A DNA stretch of 64,000 nucleotides from Chitinophaga sp. Lineage in GTDB: Bacteria; Bacteroidota; Bacteroidia; Chitinophagales; Chitinophagaceae. The DNA is taken from NCBI RefSeq assembly GCF_017745275.1, contig NZ_JAGHZS010000014.1, positions 1-64,000 on the forward strand, given 5' to 3'. Numbering within the stretch: the first letter of the stretch is position 1; every line of letters begins with the position of its first letter. The translations under genes were made by a program, and so were the position numbers. Shown here in pieces: positions 28,170 to 36,973 of the stretch. The notes under the pieces were generated by a model. It saw only the letters and a program-made list of their open reading frames with translations. It was not told where the DNA came from and made no database searches.

Positions 28170-28760
28170 TTATTTGCCGGTCAGGATGGCAATAATGGTG
28201 AGGAGCAATGTAGGATCTACTTTGCTGCGCAGGTGTTCCCGCATTTTTTCAGTGGCGCGGTGCAGTTGATTTTTCACCGTTTGAACGGAGAGTGACAGGT
28301 GTTCAGCTATTTCGGCGGGGGTGAGCTGTTCTTCCCTGTTTAACAGAAATATTTCCTGCATACGGGGAGGTAGCTGGGCGATGGCATCGTTTACGATGTC
28401 CTGTAATTCTTTGAGGGTGAGTTGCTGTACGGCGTTATTCTGGGCGAAGGTAACCTGCCATTGTGTTTCCACAATGTATTTCAGTTTCACTTCATTGCGG
28501 GCGTATAAATTAAAGATGCGGTTGCGAAGGATAACCTGCAGATAGGGCAACAACGATTCCCGTGGCTGCAACTGTGCGCGTTGATCCCACACCGTTACAA
28601 ACACTTCCTGTACTATATCACGGGCCTCCTCTGCATCCTGCAGTCGTTTAAAAGCGATATTAAAGAGCGGATCCCAATACCTCTGGTATATGAGCCGGAA
28701 CGCCTCTAAAGGTTGCGAATGCACCAGGACAACCAGGTCTTTGTCTGTTATACCATGCAT
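28170..28760 (-). CDS. ECF-type RNA polymerase sigma factor
   Basis: The 196-residue protein has sigma region 2 (ARDIVQEVFVTVWDQR, with LLPYLQVILRNRIFNLY) and region 4 (LTPAEIAEHLSLSVQTVKNQLHRA), joined by a short linker, as in Bacteroidota sigma factors of SusC/D loci. It is normally held by a FecR protein and released when an STN-containing SusC senses its ligand. No anti-sigma gene adjoins. The FecR at 19101 in the same direction is the nearest candidate partner. The protease, SusC and SusD genes lie between them. Confidence 0.93.
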   Translation of the reverse strand: MHGITDKDLVVLVHSQPLEAFRLIYQRYWDPLFNIAFKRLQDAEEARDIVQEVFVTVWDQRAQLQPRESLLPYLQVILRNRIFNLYARNEVKLKYIVETQWQVTFAQNNAVQQLTLKELQDIVNDAIAQLPPRMQEIFLLNREEQLTPAEIAEHLSLSVQTVKNQLHRATEKMREHLRSKVDPTLLLTIIAILTGK

Positions 28761-28833
28761 ATCACCAGCGAATTAACGGGAAGTACGCAAGATATAACAA
28801 ACAAGCCGGATTTGCATTTTTATTTTATCATGA

Positions 28834-29703
28834 TCAGGCAGCCAGGAAAGCCAGCATACCCGTTAGCACGGCCTCGTGGCGCATAATCCGGAAGTGTCCT
28901 TCCCCGGTAAACCGGAGGGATTGGATGGCCGGATACTGTTGCAGGTAATCGTCTATTTCCGTGGCTTTGGCCAGGGTATCTGTAGTATCATAGGCAATCC
29001 ATATGCTGCCGGCCTTGATACCGTTGATATAGCGGTGCAGGTCCATGTCGGAGAGGTCTTCCCGGAGACGCTCTCTCACAAGCGTAGTGAGCCGGGGCAT
29101 CACTACGGGGTGAATGCGGAACAGCCGCAAGGCTTCATCAAAAAATACGGGTGCACTGAGCGCGGCGCCCAACAGCACCAGTTTCGGTACGCTGACCGAT
29201 TTCCGGGAAAGGGTCAGGGCGGCATTCAGGGCGCCGAAGGAATGTCCAACAATAGCGTATAACTCGCCTTCCTGCAGCATTACCTGCTCCAGTACATGCA
29301 TCCACTGTACCAGGTTGGTACGCTTGCCACCGGAGCGGCCGTGGGCAGGACCATCGTAGGCTACTACCTGGTAACCGTTTGCCAGCAGTGTGGTAATAAG
29401 TTGCTTAAAATGCAGGGGACTTCCTCCCCAGCCATGTAGCAGCAATATTTTAGGCCCGGTGTTGCCCCAGCGATAAGTAACGATGTCTAATGGAGTATTA
29501 TCAAAAGGATAGCTGCTTACCCGCAGTGGCGCTACTACAGCGGTATCCCGCAGTTGTTCGTGGGTGGCATGTAATTTTCCGGCAGGTGGGGTGCTGTATA
29601 AACGGTAAAACAACCTGGCAGTTAAGCCGGGAAAAGGGCGGCTCATCAAGGATAACAGGGTACTCGTCATCCGCAGCGATAGTGGTAAAACCTGGTGTTG
29701 CAT
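28834..29703 (-). CDS. Alpha/beta hydrolase
   Basis: The 289-residue protein has the oxyanion-hole motif LLLHGWGGSP (about residues 90-100), the nucleophile elbow GHSFGA with catalytic serine, AYDGPAHGRSGG, and a late histidine in GEGHFRIMRHEAV. There is no clear signal peptide, so it is probably cytoplasmic. The substrate is unknown. It lies 40 bases downstream of a TetR-type repressor gene on the same strand, and both promoter regions carry the same TAGACC-N4-GGT operator. This suggests a repressor-controlled detoxification or degradation function. Confidence 0.85.
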   Translation of the reverse strand: MQHQVLPLSLRMTSTLLSLMSRPFPGLTARLFYRLYSTPPAGKLHATHEQLRDTAVVAPLRVSSYPFDNTPLDIVTYRWGNTGPKILLLHGWGGSPLHFKQLITTLLANGYQVVAYDGPAHGRSGGKRTNLVQWMHVLEQVMLQEGELYAIVGHSFGALNAALTLSRKSVSVPKLVLLGAALSAPVFFDEALRLFRIHPVVMPRLTTLVRERLREDLSDMDLHRYINGIKAGSIWIAYDTTDTLAKATEIDDYLQQYPAIQSLRFTGEGHFRIMRHEAVLTGMLAFLAA

Positions 29704-29708
29704 GATTT

Positions 29709-29724
29709 TAGACCGATTGGTTTA
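29709..29724. promoter_or_regulatory. TetR-type operator, degenerate copy
   Basis: TAGACCGATTGGTTTA lies six bases before the hydrolase start. Its left half is identical to the palindromic site at 30348 and its right half is imperfect. The arrangement suggests control of the hydrolase by the adjacent repressor. Confidence 0.5.
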
Positions 29725-29743
29725 TTTTTGTCGTAAAAAAAAG

Positions 29744-30334
29744 TCACAGCATGTGACGTTTCATTTCTTCCCTTAAGGAGTCCAGCACTACCATCATTTG
29801 CCTGTTATGCCCCAGCACACTACTCACCAGGATAGCCCCTTCAAGCATGGTAAACATGCGAACGGCAAATTGCTTTTCATCCCAGTCGGCACGGAATTCT
29901 CCATGCTCCTTTCCATACTGCACCATTTTGGCAATGCGGGATTCATAGTACAACACCAGCTCACTCACTTTCTTTTTCAGGCCAGGATTGGTATCATCTG
30001 CTTCCACGCCGAAATTAAGCATAGGACAACCACCACCTACCCGCTGGTGCTTCGGGAAAGTAGCATAGTAGTCGAACAGCGCTTCAAACTTGCCGACAGA
30101 CGTATTGGCTGTAGCCGTTATTTTCATGAGCTGCTGTCGCTCTTCTTCCGCGATATAATCAAATACCTCCATTACAATTTCTTCTTTGGAAGAAAAGTTG
30201 CCATAGATCCCTCCTTTGGCCAACTGCGTAGCTTTCAGGATATCACTGATAGAAGTACCGGCCACCCCTTTCCGGTTGAAAATAGGCGCCGCCCGCTCAA
30301 TGATAAACTGTCTGGTCTTTTCTGCTTTTCCCAT
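29744..30334 (-). CDS. TetR/AcrR family transcriptional regulator
   Basis: The 196-residue protein has an N-terminal TetR helix-turn-helix (TSISDILKATQLAKGGIYGNF, about residues 23-43) and an all-helical ligand-binding C-terminus with a region like TetR_C members of the YcdC/NemR-like group (GGCPMLNFGVEADDTNPGL). It most likely represses itself and the downstream alpha/beta hydrolase, because a 12-bp perfect palindrome precedes it and a related half-site precedes the hydrolase. The inducer cannot be told. C-rich motifs that would suggest redox or electrophile sensing are limited to the single Cys in GGCP. Confidence 0.9.
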   Translation of the reverse strand: MGKAEKTRQFIIERAAPIFNRKGVAGTSISDILKATQLAKGGIYGNFSSKEEIVMEVFDYIAEEERQQLMKITATANTSVGKFEALFDYYATFPKHQRVGGGCPMLNFGVEADDTNPGLKKKVSELVLYYESRIAKMVQYGKEHGEFRADWDEKQFAVRMFTMLEGAILVSSVLGHNRQMMVVLDSLREEMKRHML

Positions 30335-30347
30335 GGCAATAGCAAAT

Positions 30348-30363
30348 TAGACCAATTGGTCCA
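30348..30363. promoter_or_regulatory. TetR-type operator upstream of the repressor gene
   Basis: GACCAATTGGTC (30350-30361) is a perfect 12-bp palindrome, within TAGACC-N4-GGTCCA. It lies 14 bases upstream of the repressor ATG. The layout resembles the TAGACC-N4/5-GGTCTA boxes known for NemR-type repressors. Confidence 0.65.
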
Positions 30364-30414
30364 ATTTTCAAAAAAAGTTTTGTCTTGTCCCGGACACGGC
30401 AACATCCGTGCTGA

Positions 30415-31119
30415 TCACAGGCTCAGGATGCGCTCCACTGCCGCGGCATAGGCCGCACCAATGGGGATAGGAATGTTTTTGATGTAAAGGGAATTCCGGT
30501 CGGCCCGCTCAATTTTATTATTAGCCACAATATAGGAGCGGTGCACACGCGTAAAAGCGGCAATAGGCAACAGGTCTACCGCTTCCTGCATCGACAGGCG
30601 GGAAATCAGTTTACGGTCGGTCAGGATGAAATTCACGTAGTTACCGGCGCTTTCCAGGTAAAGGATATCTTCCAATACAATCCGGAATTGTTCATAACCA
30701 CTTTTTACGAAAATATAATCCGGCTGATCTTTACTCACCGGTACACCGTTGTTCTGTTTCAACTGCAACAGGTTATTGGCTTTGTTGCAGGCTTTCATGA
30801 AACGTATCAGGGAGAAAGGTTTGAGGAGATAGTCGATGGCATCCAGCTCAAAACTTTTCACGGCATGTTCAGAATAAGCTGTGGTAAATACCGTCATAGG
30901 CGGATAAGGCAAGCTGGATAAAAAATCCAGCCCCGAAATATCCGGCATTTTAATATCTAGAAAAAGCAGGTCTACTTTCTCTTTACTCAAAAAATCTATG
31001 GCATCAAACGCATTGGTGAAAAACCCTTTCATTTCGAGGAAGGGCACCATGGCGGCGTGATTTTTTATAACAGCCAGCGCCACCGGTTCATCATCTATAG
31101 CAATAGCAGTCAGCTTCAT
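30415..31119 (-). CDS. LytTR-type DNA-binding response regulator
   Basis: The 234-residue protein has a receiver domain (1-120) with the acidic pocket D9/D10, phospho-acceptor D55 in LLFLDIKMP, T/A switch residues and K in YLLKPF. A C-terminal LytTR domain follows (about 135-234: IFVKSGYEQFRIVLEDILYLES, TRVHRSYIVANNKI). It is the last gene of a three-gene transcript with a LytS-like kinase and a DUF4407 membrane protein. Targets are not apparent in the window. Confidence 0.94.
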   Translation of the reverse strand: MKLTAIAIDDEPVALAVIKNHAAMVPFLEMKGFFTNAFDAIDFLSKEKVDLLFLDIKMPDISGLDFLSSLPYPPMTVFTTAYSEHAVKSFELDAIDYLLKPFSLIRFMKACNKANNLLQLKQNNGVPVSKDQPDYIFVKSGYEQFRIVLEDILYLESAGNYVNFILTDRKLISRLSMQEAVDLLPIAAFTRVHRSYIVANNKIERADRNSLYIKNIPIPIGAAYAAAVERILSL

Positions 31120-31154
31120 ATGGCTATTTTAGGCATTAGCAAGATAGGGATTTA

Positions 31155-32339
31155 CTAAATTTTCCCCAGCAACAATTTCTTTGCCTGTTGCCAGAGATGG
31201 TGGTACTGGTTATGCTCGCGGCTGCGCCACTCCTTCACCAGGGCTTCTGCCTGCTCTTTCCGGATATCCCGGGTAGATTCAAACAGGTGATCTACGGTTT
31301 CTTTATCTGCCTGCAAAGCGGCTGCCTGGTAATGTTCCTGCAACTGCTCACTGTTAGCGGTTTCAAGTTGGGCCGCTATTACGCCCTGCGCTGTTGCAGC
31401 AGCCAGCTTCTCATCGTACTCCCCTTTGGGCATCAGTATTTTACTCAGCAGCGGCATCACTTCAATGAGGGTGATAATAAATACGATAAGCCGGTAACGT
31501 TGTTTTACCGGCGGATGTGTTTCTGTTAATTCGTGTAACGCTTCTACCTGTGCCAGGAACCCGTTGGTCAATGTACCCAGGTAAACCGTTTCTTTCAAAC
31601 TATCCACACTGTGCATCTTGTTGATTTGCGCCTGCAACTGTTGCTGCTGTGGTTCCCAGGCCCGCTGCATCGCCTGGTACTCCTCTTCCGATTTAAGGTA
31701 GGCAGACTTCTTCACCCGTGCAATATCCGACTCTCCTATTCTGCCGGAGCCACCGGTACCATCGGTTTCTTTAATGTAGCCGTCTTTATACACTTTCAGC
31801 TCCGCCGCTTTCTGTGCCAACTGCGCTTTGCCCAGGTCTATGGACTGCTGCAAAGTGCCCAGCTGCCCTGCGTTGAGCTTCACCAGTTGCTCCCGGTAAG
31901 CATCGAGCTTGGTTTGTTTACTCAGCTCCAGCTGAGCATCAATGTCTTTCTTAAATAACATTAATACTACCGGCTGTGATATAAATAACCCGATTGTAAC
32001 GGCAAGGACTAAACGAAAAATAACGGGTAGTACTTTTATATTGCCGTTGGTACGCGACATGGCCGCAATCAGGGTCCTGTCGATAGATAATATGGCGAAG
32101 CCGAAAAACAGGGCCAGTCCTGCTACCACCATATCATCATTCACAATGGTAGAAAAGAAATATCCCCACGCCAGGGTGGCGAACATCCAGGTAACCAACA
32201 CGGATATACCAATAATGCGATACCGTTCTTTTTCCGTTCTGCAATCCTTCAATATATCTGCATCTGCAGCGGCCAGCCACCATAAAAAACGGGTCATGCC
32301 ATCCGGTGCTGGTGCAGCAGGTACTTCTTCTTTCTTCAT
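31155..32339 (-). CDS. DUF4407 integral membrane protein
   Basis: The 394-residue protein has two membrane helices near residues 40-95 (IIGISVLVTWMFATLAWGYF, VVAGLALFFGFAILSI) and a third (FRLVLAVTIGLFISQPVVLM). A long soluble or coiled-coil segment rich in Gln, Lys and Glu follows (about 150-265), then one more helix (LIVFIITLIEVMPLL) and a charged tail. This matches DUF4407, whose function is unknown. ATG 32339 lies four bases after the kinase stop and is better than an upstream in-frame start that would overlap the kinase gene. Its place between a histidine kinase and its regulator suggests an accessory role in sensing. Confidence 0.82.
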   Translation of the reverse strand: MKKEEVPAAPAPDGMTRFLWWLAAADADILKDCRTEKERYRIIGISVLVTWMFATLAWGYFFSTIVNDDMVVAGLALFFGFAILSIDRTLIAAMSRTNGNIKVLPVIFRLVLAVTIGLFISQPVVLMLFKKDIDAQLELSKQTKLDAYREQLVKLNAGQLGTLQQSIDLGKAQLAQKAAELKVYKDGYIKETDGTGGSGRIGESDIARVKKSAYLKSEEEYQAMQRAWEPQQQQLQAQINKMHSVDSLKETVYLGTLTNGFLAQVEALHELTETHPPVKQRYRLIVFIITLIEVMPLLSKILMPKGEYDEKLAAATAQGVIAAQLETANSEQLQEHYQAAALQADKETVDHLFESTRDIRKEQAEALVKEWRSREHNQYHHLWQQAKKLLLGKI

Positions 32340-32343
32340 TTTA

Positions 32344-33855
32344 TTATTTATTAACATCAATGGTAAGGTGGATAAAAAATTCACTACCGGTTTGGCGAAT
32401 ACTCAATTCATGCCGGTTAGGATATAATAAAGCCAATCTTTCTTTTACATTATTCAAACCGATGCCCATACCTTCACGCTCCGGATCATTCTCCGGACGG
32501 GGATGCACACTGTTATACACATCAAAGAAAATCTGATCAGCCGTACAACTCAGGGAAATCACAATGCGGGACCGATGTCTTAAACTGATACCATGCTTAA
32601 ATGCATTTTCTACAAACGGAATCAGCAACATCGGCGCTATTTCATGCTGGCATTGGCTTTCATCAATATTTATTTCTATAAGGATATCAGGAGATGATAA
32701 TACACGCAGGCGTTGCAAGGCAATGTAATTCTGCAGATAAGCCACTTCCTTGTCCAGTGGAATCTTCTCGAGATTGTTGTCGTGCAGCATAAAGCGCATC
32801 ATATCTCCCAACTTCTGAATACCTTCACTGGTACGGGCAGCCTCTTCCTGTAACGCTGTACCATAGAGGGTATTCAGCGCATTAAATAAAAAGTGTGGAT
32901 TAATCTGGGAACGTAAGAAATCCAGGTCAGCCGCCGAACGTCCCAACGCTTTTTTCAGCGTCACCACCGTTTGCTGATGCTTCTTACGTGAACGAAACAG
33001 GAACCAGCAAACAGGTACTACCGCCATCAGGGAAACCATCACACCAATAGATCCCAATGCAAAAAACCAGTCTCCTCTCCTATGTCCGATAGCACGGGTG
33101 ATCAACGCCATCAATATGTTGCTGGCAAAAACAGTTAGCGCAATATCCCTGACGAGTAAACGCTTGTCGTGATGCACCTCTTCAAAATCCGGGAACACCT
33201 TGTAGCGGAGAATAAAGAACACCGCGATCTGTGAAGGGCCAAAGAAAAGAATCATCAGCGCCAGGTCCCTGGAATCGCCGAACGACAAGCAAAAGATCAC
33301 CACAAACAAAGCTGCTGCCCAGCATATTTCCATCATCATTTGCCGGAAGGTGGCATCGCGGTTGAAGCGGGCATACAGGGTATCATAGAAGGCCCGCTTC
33401 ACAAAATAATATACTACATATATCAGCGTGGAAAAAACCGTGGTAATAAAAGCCGACTTCACAAAATGCATATGCGCCCCCCGCACGGTATCGTATACCC
33501 CAAACAAATAACCGTAGTAGTAAGAGTTACAAACAATAGTGAGGATAAAATAAAGTAGTCCGAGTGGAATCAACAATAACAACCCTCCTACCCATCGTCC
33601 CTTCTCCAGGAACATTGGCACAATTACAAAATTCACGAGCAGGAAAGTAACATATATCGTTGTCATTTGTCCCATTAATGGTAACAAATAATGGATATAA
33701 TAGTCGAATACCTGGTGATACATGGCGAACTTGGGACCATAGATATCCTGCAGTTCAAACACATTGTACACCAGGCTGGGATAAAGCACGGAAAATAAAA
33801 GCAATAGGAAAATACCGGTGGCGACGCCGAATTCAATCTTTTTAAATTGATTCAT
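32344..33855 (-). CDS. LytS/YehU-type sensor histidine kinase
   Basis: The 503-residue protein has about eight hydrophobic helices in the first 300 residues and no recognisable periplasmic sensor domain. A His_kinase domain with phospho-acceptor His in LRSQINPHFLFNALNTLYG follows, and then an ATPase domain with LIPFVENAFKHG and GMGIGLNNVKERL. Such kinases pair with LytTR regulators, and one is encoded two genes downstream. The membrane-embedded sensor suggests detection of a membrane or envelope signal. It is the first gene of the operon. Confidence 0.93.
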   Translation of the reverse strand: MNQFKKIEFGVATGIFLLLLFSVLYPSLVYNVFELQDIYGPKFAMYHQVFDYYIHYLLPLMGQMTTIYVTFLLVNFVIVPMFLEKGRWVGGLLLLIPLGLLYFILTIVCNSYYYGYLFGVYDTVRGAHMHFVKSAFITTVFSTLIYVVYYFVKRAFYDTLYARFNRDATFRQMMMEICWAAALFVVIFCLSFGDSRDLALMILFFGPSQIAVFFILRYKVFPDFEEVHHDKRLLVRDIALTVFASNILMALITRAIGHRRGDWFFALGSIGVMVSLMAVVPVCWFLFRSRKKHQQTVVTLKKALGRSAADLDFLRSQINPHFLFNALNTLYGTALQEEAARTSEGIQKLGDMMRFMLHDNNLEKIPLDKEVAYLQNYIALQRLRVLSSPDILIEINIDESQCQHEIAPMLLIPFVENAFKHGISLRHRSRIVISLSCTADQIFFDVYNSVHPRPENDPEREGMGIGLNNVKERLALLYPNRHELSIRQTGSEFFIHLTIDVNK

Positions 33856-33885
33856 AAGGGATCAATATTTACAGCAATATTAACA

Positions 33886-33904
33886 TTTGCCCGCTTGGGG
33901 CAAA
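33886..33904. promoter_or_regulatory. Perfect dyad in the divergent kinase/Dabb promoter region
   Basis: TTTGCCC (33886-33892) and GGGCAAA (33898-33904) form 7-bp arms around five bases. It lies 31 bases upstream of the kinase start and 90 bases upstream of the Dabb gene. It could be an operator for either gene. Confidence 0.4.
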
Positions 33905-33993
33905 GCAAAATGGGATGAAAGTGCCGGAATGCGGTATGAAATCTATAATAAATCATCAATCTTTATTATTTTCATCGCCTTAACAGGCCCATT

Positions 33994-34404
33994 ATGAGCA
34001 CGTCAAACAGAAGAACATTTTTAGGAACCGCTGCAGCACTGGCCGTAGGTACTACCGCTGCAGCAGCAATACCCGCAGCAAATATGGAAAAGAAATACCC
34101 GATCGTACATCATGTATTCTTCTGGTTGAAGAATCCGGATTCAAAGGAAGATCTTGAGCAACTGATAGCCGGCGTGAAAACGCTCTCTAAAATTGAAACC
34201 GTGCGTGACCTTCGTGTAGGCGTAGTAGCGAGTACGGAAAAACGTGAGGTGGTAGACAACAGCTGGTCCGTATCCGAGCTGATTTTCTTCAGCGACCTGG
34301 CCGGACAAGCCACCTACCAGGACCATCCCATCCACCAGGAGTTTATCAAAAAATGCAGCCACCTCTGGGAAAAAGTAATTGTATACGATGCAGTAGCAGT
34401 ATAA
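33994..34404 (+). CDS. Dabb (stress-responsive alpha/beta barrel) protein with a Tat-like signal
   Basis: The 136-residue protein starts with a twin-arginine-like signal (NRRTFLGTAAALAVGTTAAAA). A single Dabb domain of about 100 residues follows (VHHVFFWLKNP ... ISKIE-like helix ... SELIFFSDLAGQATYQDHPIHQEFIKKC). Dabb proteins are dimeric ferredoxin-like folds of mostly unknown function. Export by Tat would put a pre-folded protein in the periplasm. The DinB gene starts 10 bases downstream and GGT follows after another 9, so the three are probably one operon. Confidence 0.85.
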   Translation: MSTSNRRTFLGTAAALAVGTTAAAAIPAANMEKKYPIVHHVFFWLKNPDSKEDLEQLIAGVKTLSKIETVRDLRVGVVASTEKREVVDNSWSVSELIFFSDLAGQATYQDHPIHQEFIKKCSHLWEKVIVYDAVAV

Positions 34405-34414
34405 TTCTATTACC

Positions 34415-34903
34415 ATGGCCACTGAATATTGGATGAGCGGGCCGGTAGAGCATATACCGGCGCTGTTGCAACCTGCAGCACATACGTTGCTGCAGGCCAA
34501 CCATGAAATAAATATCCTGATGCAGGATTTCCCGGAAGAGCGACTATGGGAAAGCCCAAAAAATGTGGCGTCTCCCGGCTTCCACCTGCAACACATCAGC
34601 GGCGTATTAGACCGGCTCTTTACTTACGCCAGGGCAGAAGCGCTGACACCCGGGCAATTCGCCTACCTCAAACAGGAAGGCCAACCCGGTCCATCGCTGC
34701 AGGAGCTGCTGGATGCCTTCAATGCGCAAACACATAAAGCGCTGTTGCAGTTATCCACCACGCCGGAAAATACCCTCACCGAATTCCGGGGTGTAGGCCG
34801 TAAACAGTTGCCTTCTACGGTACAAGGCCTGCTCTTTCATGCAGCAGAGCATACCATGCGTCATACCGGGCAACTGCTGGTGACGGTGAGAATAATGCTT
34901 TAA
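34415..34903 (+). CDS. DinB family protein
   Basis: The 162-residue protein is a four-helix bundle of the DinB/YfiT type. The three metal-binding histidines fit FHLQHISGVLDRL (about residue 57-60) and LFHAAEHTMRHTGQLL near the C-terminus. The family includes bacillithiol- and mycothiol-dependent transferases, though most members are uncharacterised. It has no signal peptide, so it is cytoplasmic. Its operon position between an exported Dabb protein and a gamma-glutamyltransferase points to thiol or small-molecule metabolism, but this is only inference. Confidence 0.88.
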   Translation: MATEYWMSGPVEHIPALLQPAAHTLLQANHEINILMQDFPEERLWESPKNVASPGFHLQHISGVLDRLFTYARAEALTPGQFAYLKQEGQPGPSLQELLDAFNAQTHKALLQLSTTPENTLTEFRGVGRKQLPSTVQGLLFHAAEHTMRHTGQLLVTVRIML

Positions 34904-34912
34904 ATTAGCTAC

Positions 34913-36844
34913 ATGAAACGCTTATTTTTCCTGCTCCTGATAGCAATACCTTTTGCTAGTATCCAGGCGCAGCAAACACAGAAGCCACCACTGCATGGTA
35001 AGAACTGGATGGCCGTTACCGGTAAACCACTGGCAGCCACTGCCGGCGCCATGATATTCCAGCAAAACGGCAATGCCGTAGATGCCGCGTGTGCCATGCT
35101 GGCGGCCACCTGCACCATGTGGGATGTACTCAGCTGGGGTGGTGAAACACAAGCCCTCATCTATAATCCAAAAACAGGGAAAGTAATTGCCATCAACGCC
35201 CTCGGCGTAGCACCCACCGGCGCTACTCCCGCCTTTTATAAAAGCAAGGGCTACGACTTTCCCCCGGAATACGGTCCACTGGCGGCCGTTACACCCGGCA
35301 CCGTTGGCGGCCTGTGCTACATGCTTGCAGAATACGGTAGCATGAGCCTCAAAGCCGTGCTGGCCCCCGCCATGGAAATGGCCGCCGGATACCCCATAGA
35401 AGCGCAAACAGCCAACAGCATAGAACGAGGTAAAAAATATATCAAAGAATGGCCTTATAGCAAGGCCGTCTTCCTGACTCACCCCGGTGAAAAAAGAGAA
35501 GCACCTGAAGCCGGCGAAATCTTTGTGCAGAAAGACCTCCTGGCTACGCTCACCAAAATGGTGGAAGCAGAGCAAGATGCACTCCGTAAACATAAAAGTC
35601 GCAAAGAAGCCATCATGGCTGCCTACGACCGGTTCTACAAAGGTGACATCGCCAAAGAATTTGTACGTGGCTGCCAGGAACAGGGAGGTCTTATTACCCT
35701 CGAAGATCTCGCCAAATGGAAGCCCGTAGAAGAAACACCGCTACACGTCAACTACAAAGGCATCGAGGTTTATAAATTACAGGAATGGACGCAAGGCCCC
35801 ATGTTGCTGCAAAGCCTGAACATCCTGGAAAACTTTGACCTCAAAGCCATGGGATATAATTCGACCAACTATATCCATACGCTTTATCAAACCATGAACC
35901 TCACCTTCGCCGACCGTGATTTCTATTATGGCGATCCTGCTTTCAACACGAATCCCGCTATCAAAGGGCTGTTGAGCAAAGACTACGCGAAGGCCAGGGC
36001 ACAACAAATTAATCTCACGCAAAATGATGCCGGCGCAGGACCCGGTGATCCCTATCCTTACATGGGTAAAACCAATCCTTACCTGCATTTTTTACACGAA
36101 CGCCAACAACTGACTGATACCAGCAACGGACGTAAACCCGGCGGATTTGTTCCTAAACATGACGCCACTACGTTTTTACCTGCTGTTGATGTCAATCATT
36201 TATATGCTTCCAATACACCCGACAGCGCCTATATGGATCGCCTGTGGAGAGGTACCACCAGCGTAGAAGCTGCTGATAAAGACGGATGGGTAGTATCTAT
36301 TACACCCAGTGGTGGCTGGCTTCCCGCCTGCATTGCCGGCAAAACCGGTGTAGGAATGAGTCAGCGGGCACAAAGCTTTGTACTGGATTCGGCTGTTTGT
36401 CCTTTCAACGTAATAGCGCCGGGCAAACGTCCACGTGTTACACTCACGCCTTCTATGGCGCTGAAAGATGGAAAGCCTTTCCTTTGCTTCGGCGTACAGG
36501 GAGGTGATACACAAGATCAAAACCTCCTGCAGTTTTTCCTGAACATCGTAGAATTTGGTATGACTGTACAACAAGCCACAGAAGCGGCTAATATTAATAC
36601 CAACCAGTTGTGGTTATCATTAGGCGGCAGCACGGTACACGACCGGGAGCCTCGTCCGGGAAGTATCCTGCTCAATGATAACACCTCAAAAGAAACCCGT
36701 GCTGCACTGGAGAAAATGGGATATCACCTCAGCTTTGGCGAGCGTACCAGCGGACCAATCAATGCCATTTTAATAGACTACAAGCATGGCAGTTTGTGGG
36801 GAGGCAGCAGTAATCATGGAGAGGATTACGGAATCGGATGGTGA
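34913..36844 (+). CDS. Gamma-glutamyltransferase family protein, exported
   Basis: The 643-residue Ntn-hydrolase precursor has a signal peptide (to about SIQAQQ). The heavy-subunit region has GNAVDAACAMLAATC and GPLAAVTPGTVGGLCYMLAEYG. The autoprocessing site is RGTTSVEAADKDGWVVS, with predicted nucleophile T448 (first Thr of the TT pair). The small-subunit part shows RPRVTLTPSMALKDGKP and ends GGSSNHGEDYGIGW. Classical GGT breaks down glutathione or other gamma-glutamyl compounds in the periplasm. TTS in place of TTH after the cleavage point, and the longer chain, place it in a diverged group, so the substrate is uncertain. It is the last gene of the Dabb-DinB-GGT operon. Confidence 0.9.
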   Translation: MKRLFFLLLIAIPFASIQAQQTQKPPLHGKNWMAVTGKPLAATAGAMIFQQNGNAVDAACAMLAATCTMWDVLSWGGETQALIYNPKTGKVIAINALGVAPTGATPAFYKSKGYDFPPEYGPLAAVTPGTVGGLCYMLAEYGSMSLKAVLAPAMEMAAGYPIEAQTANSIERGKKYIKEWPYSKAVFLTHPGEKREAPEAGEIFVQKDLLATLTKMVEAEQDALRKHKSRKEAIMAAYDRFYKGDIAKEFVRGCQEQGGLITLEDLAKWKPVEETPLHVNYKGIEVYKLQEWTQGPMLLQSLNILENFDLKAMGYNSTNYIHTLYQTMNLTFADRDFYYGDPAFNTNPAIKGLLSKDYAKARAQQINLTQNDAGAGPGDPYPYMGKTNPYLHFLHERQQLTDTSNGRKPGGFVPKHDATTFLPAVDVNHLYASNTPDSAYMDRLWRGTTSVEAADKDGWVVSITPSGGWLPACIAGKTGVGMSQRAQSFVLDSAVCPFNVIAPGKRPRVTLTPSMALKDGKPFLCFGVQGGDTQDQNLLQFFLNIVEFGMTVQQATEAANINTNQLWLSLGGSTVHDREPRPGSILLNDNTSKETRAALEKMGYHLSFGERTSGPINAILIDYKHGSLWGGSSNHGEDYGIGW

Positions 36845-36846
36845 GA

Positions 36847-36973
36847 TAGCTTTTAGCCATTAGCCATTAGCTTTTAGCAAAATGCAGCGAAGATATAAGC
36901 GGGTAATAAATATACTTATGCTTATATCTTCGCTGCATTTTGCTAAAAGCTAATGGCTAATAGCTAACGGCTA
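36847..36973. repeat. Long intergenic inverted repeat, family C, copy 2
   Basis: The 54-base left arm (36847-36900) and right arm (36920-36973) pair almost perfectly. The basal part consists of TAGCC/ATTAGC/TTTTAGC units and the apical part is AAAATGCAGCGAAGATATAAGC. The right arm runs into the convergent gene and contains its stop codon (36964-36966). Confidence 0.92.
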
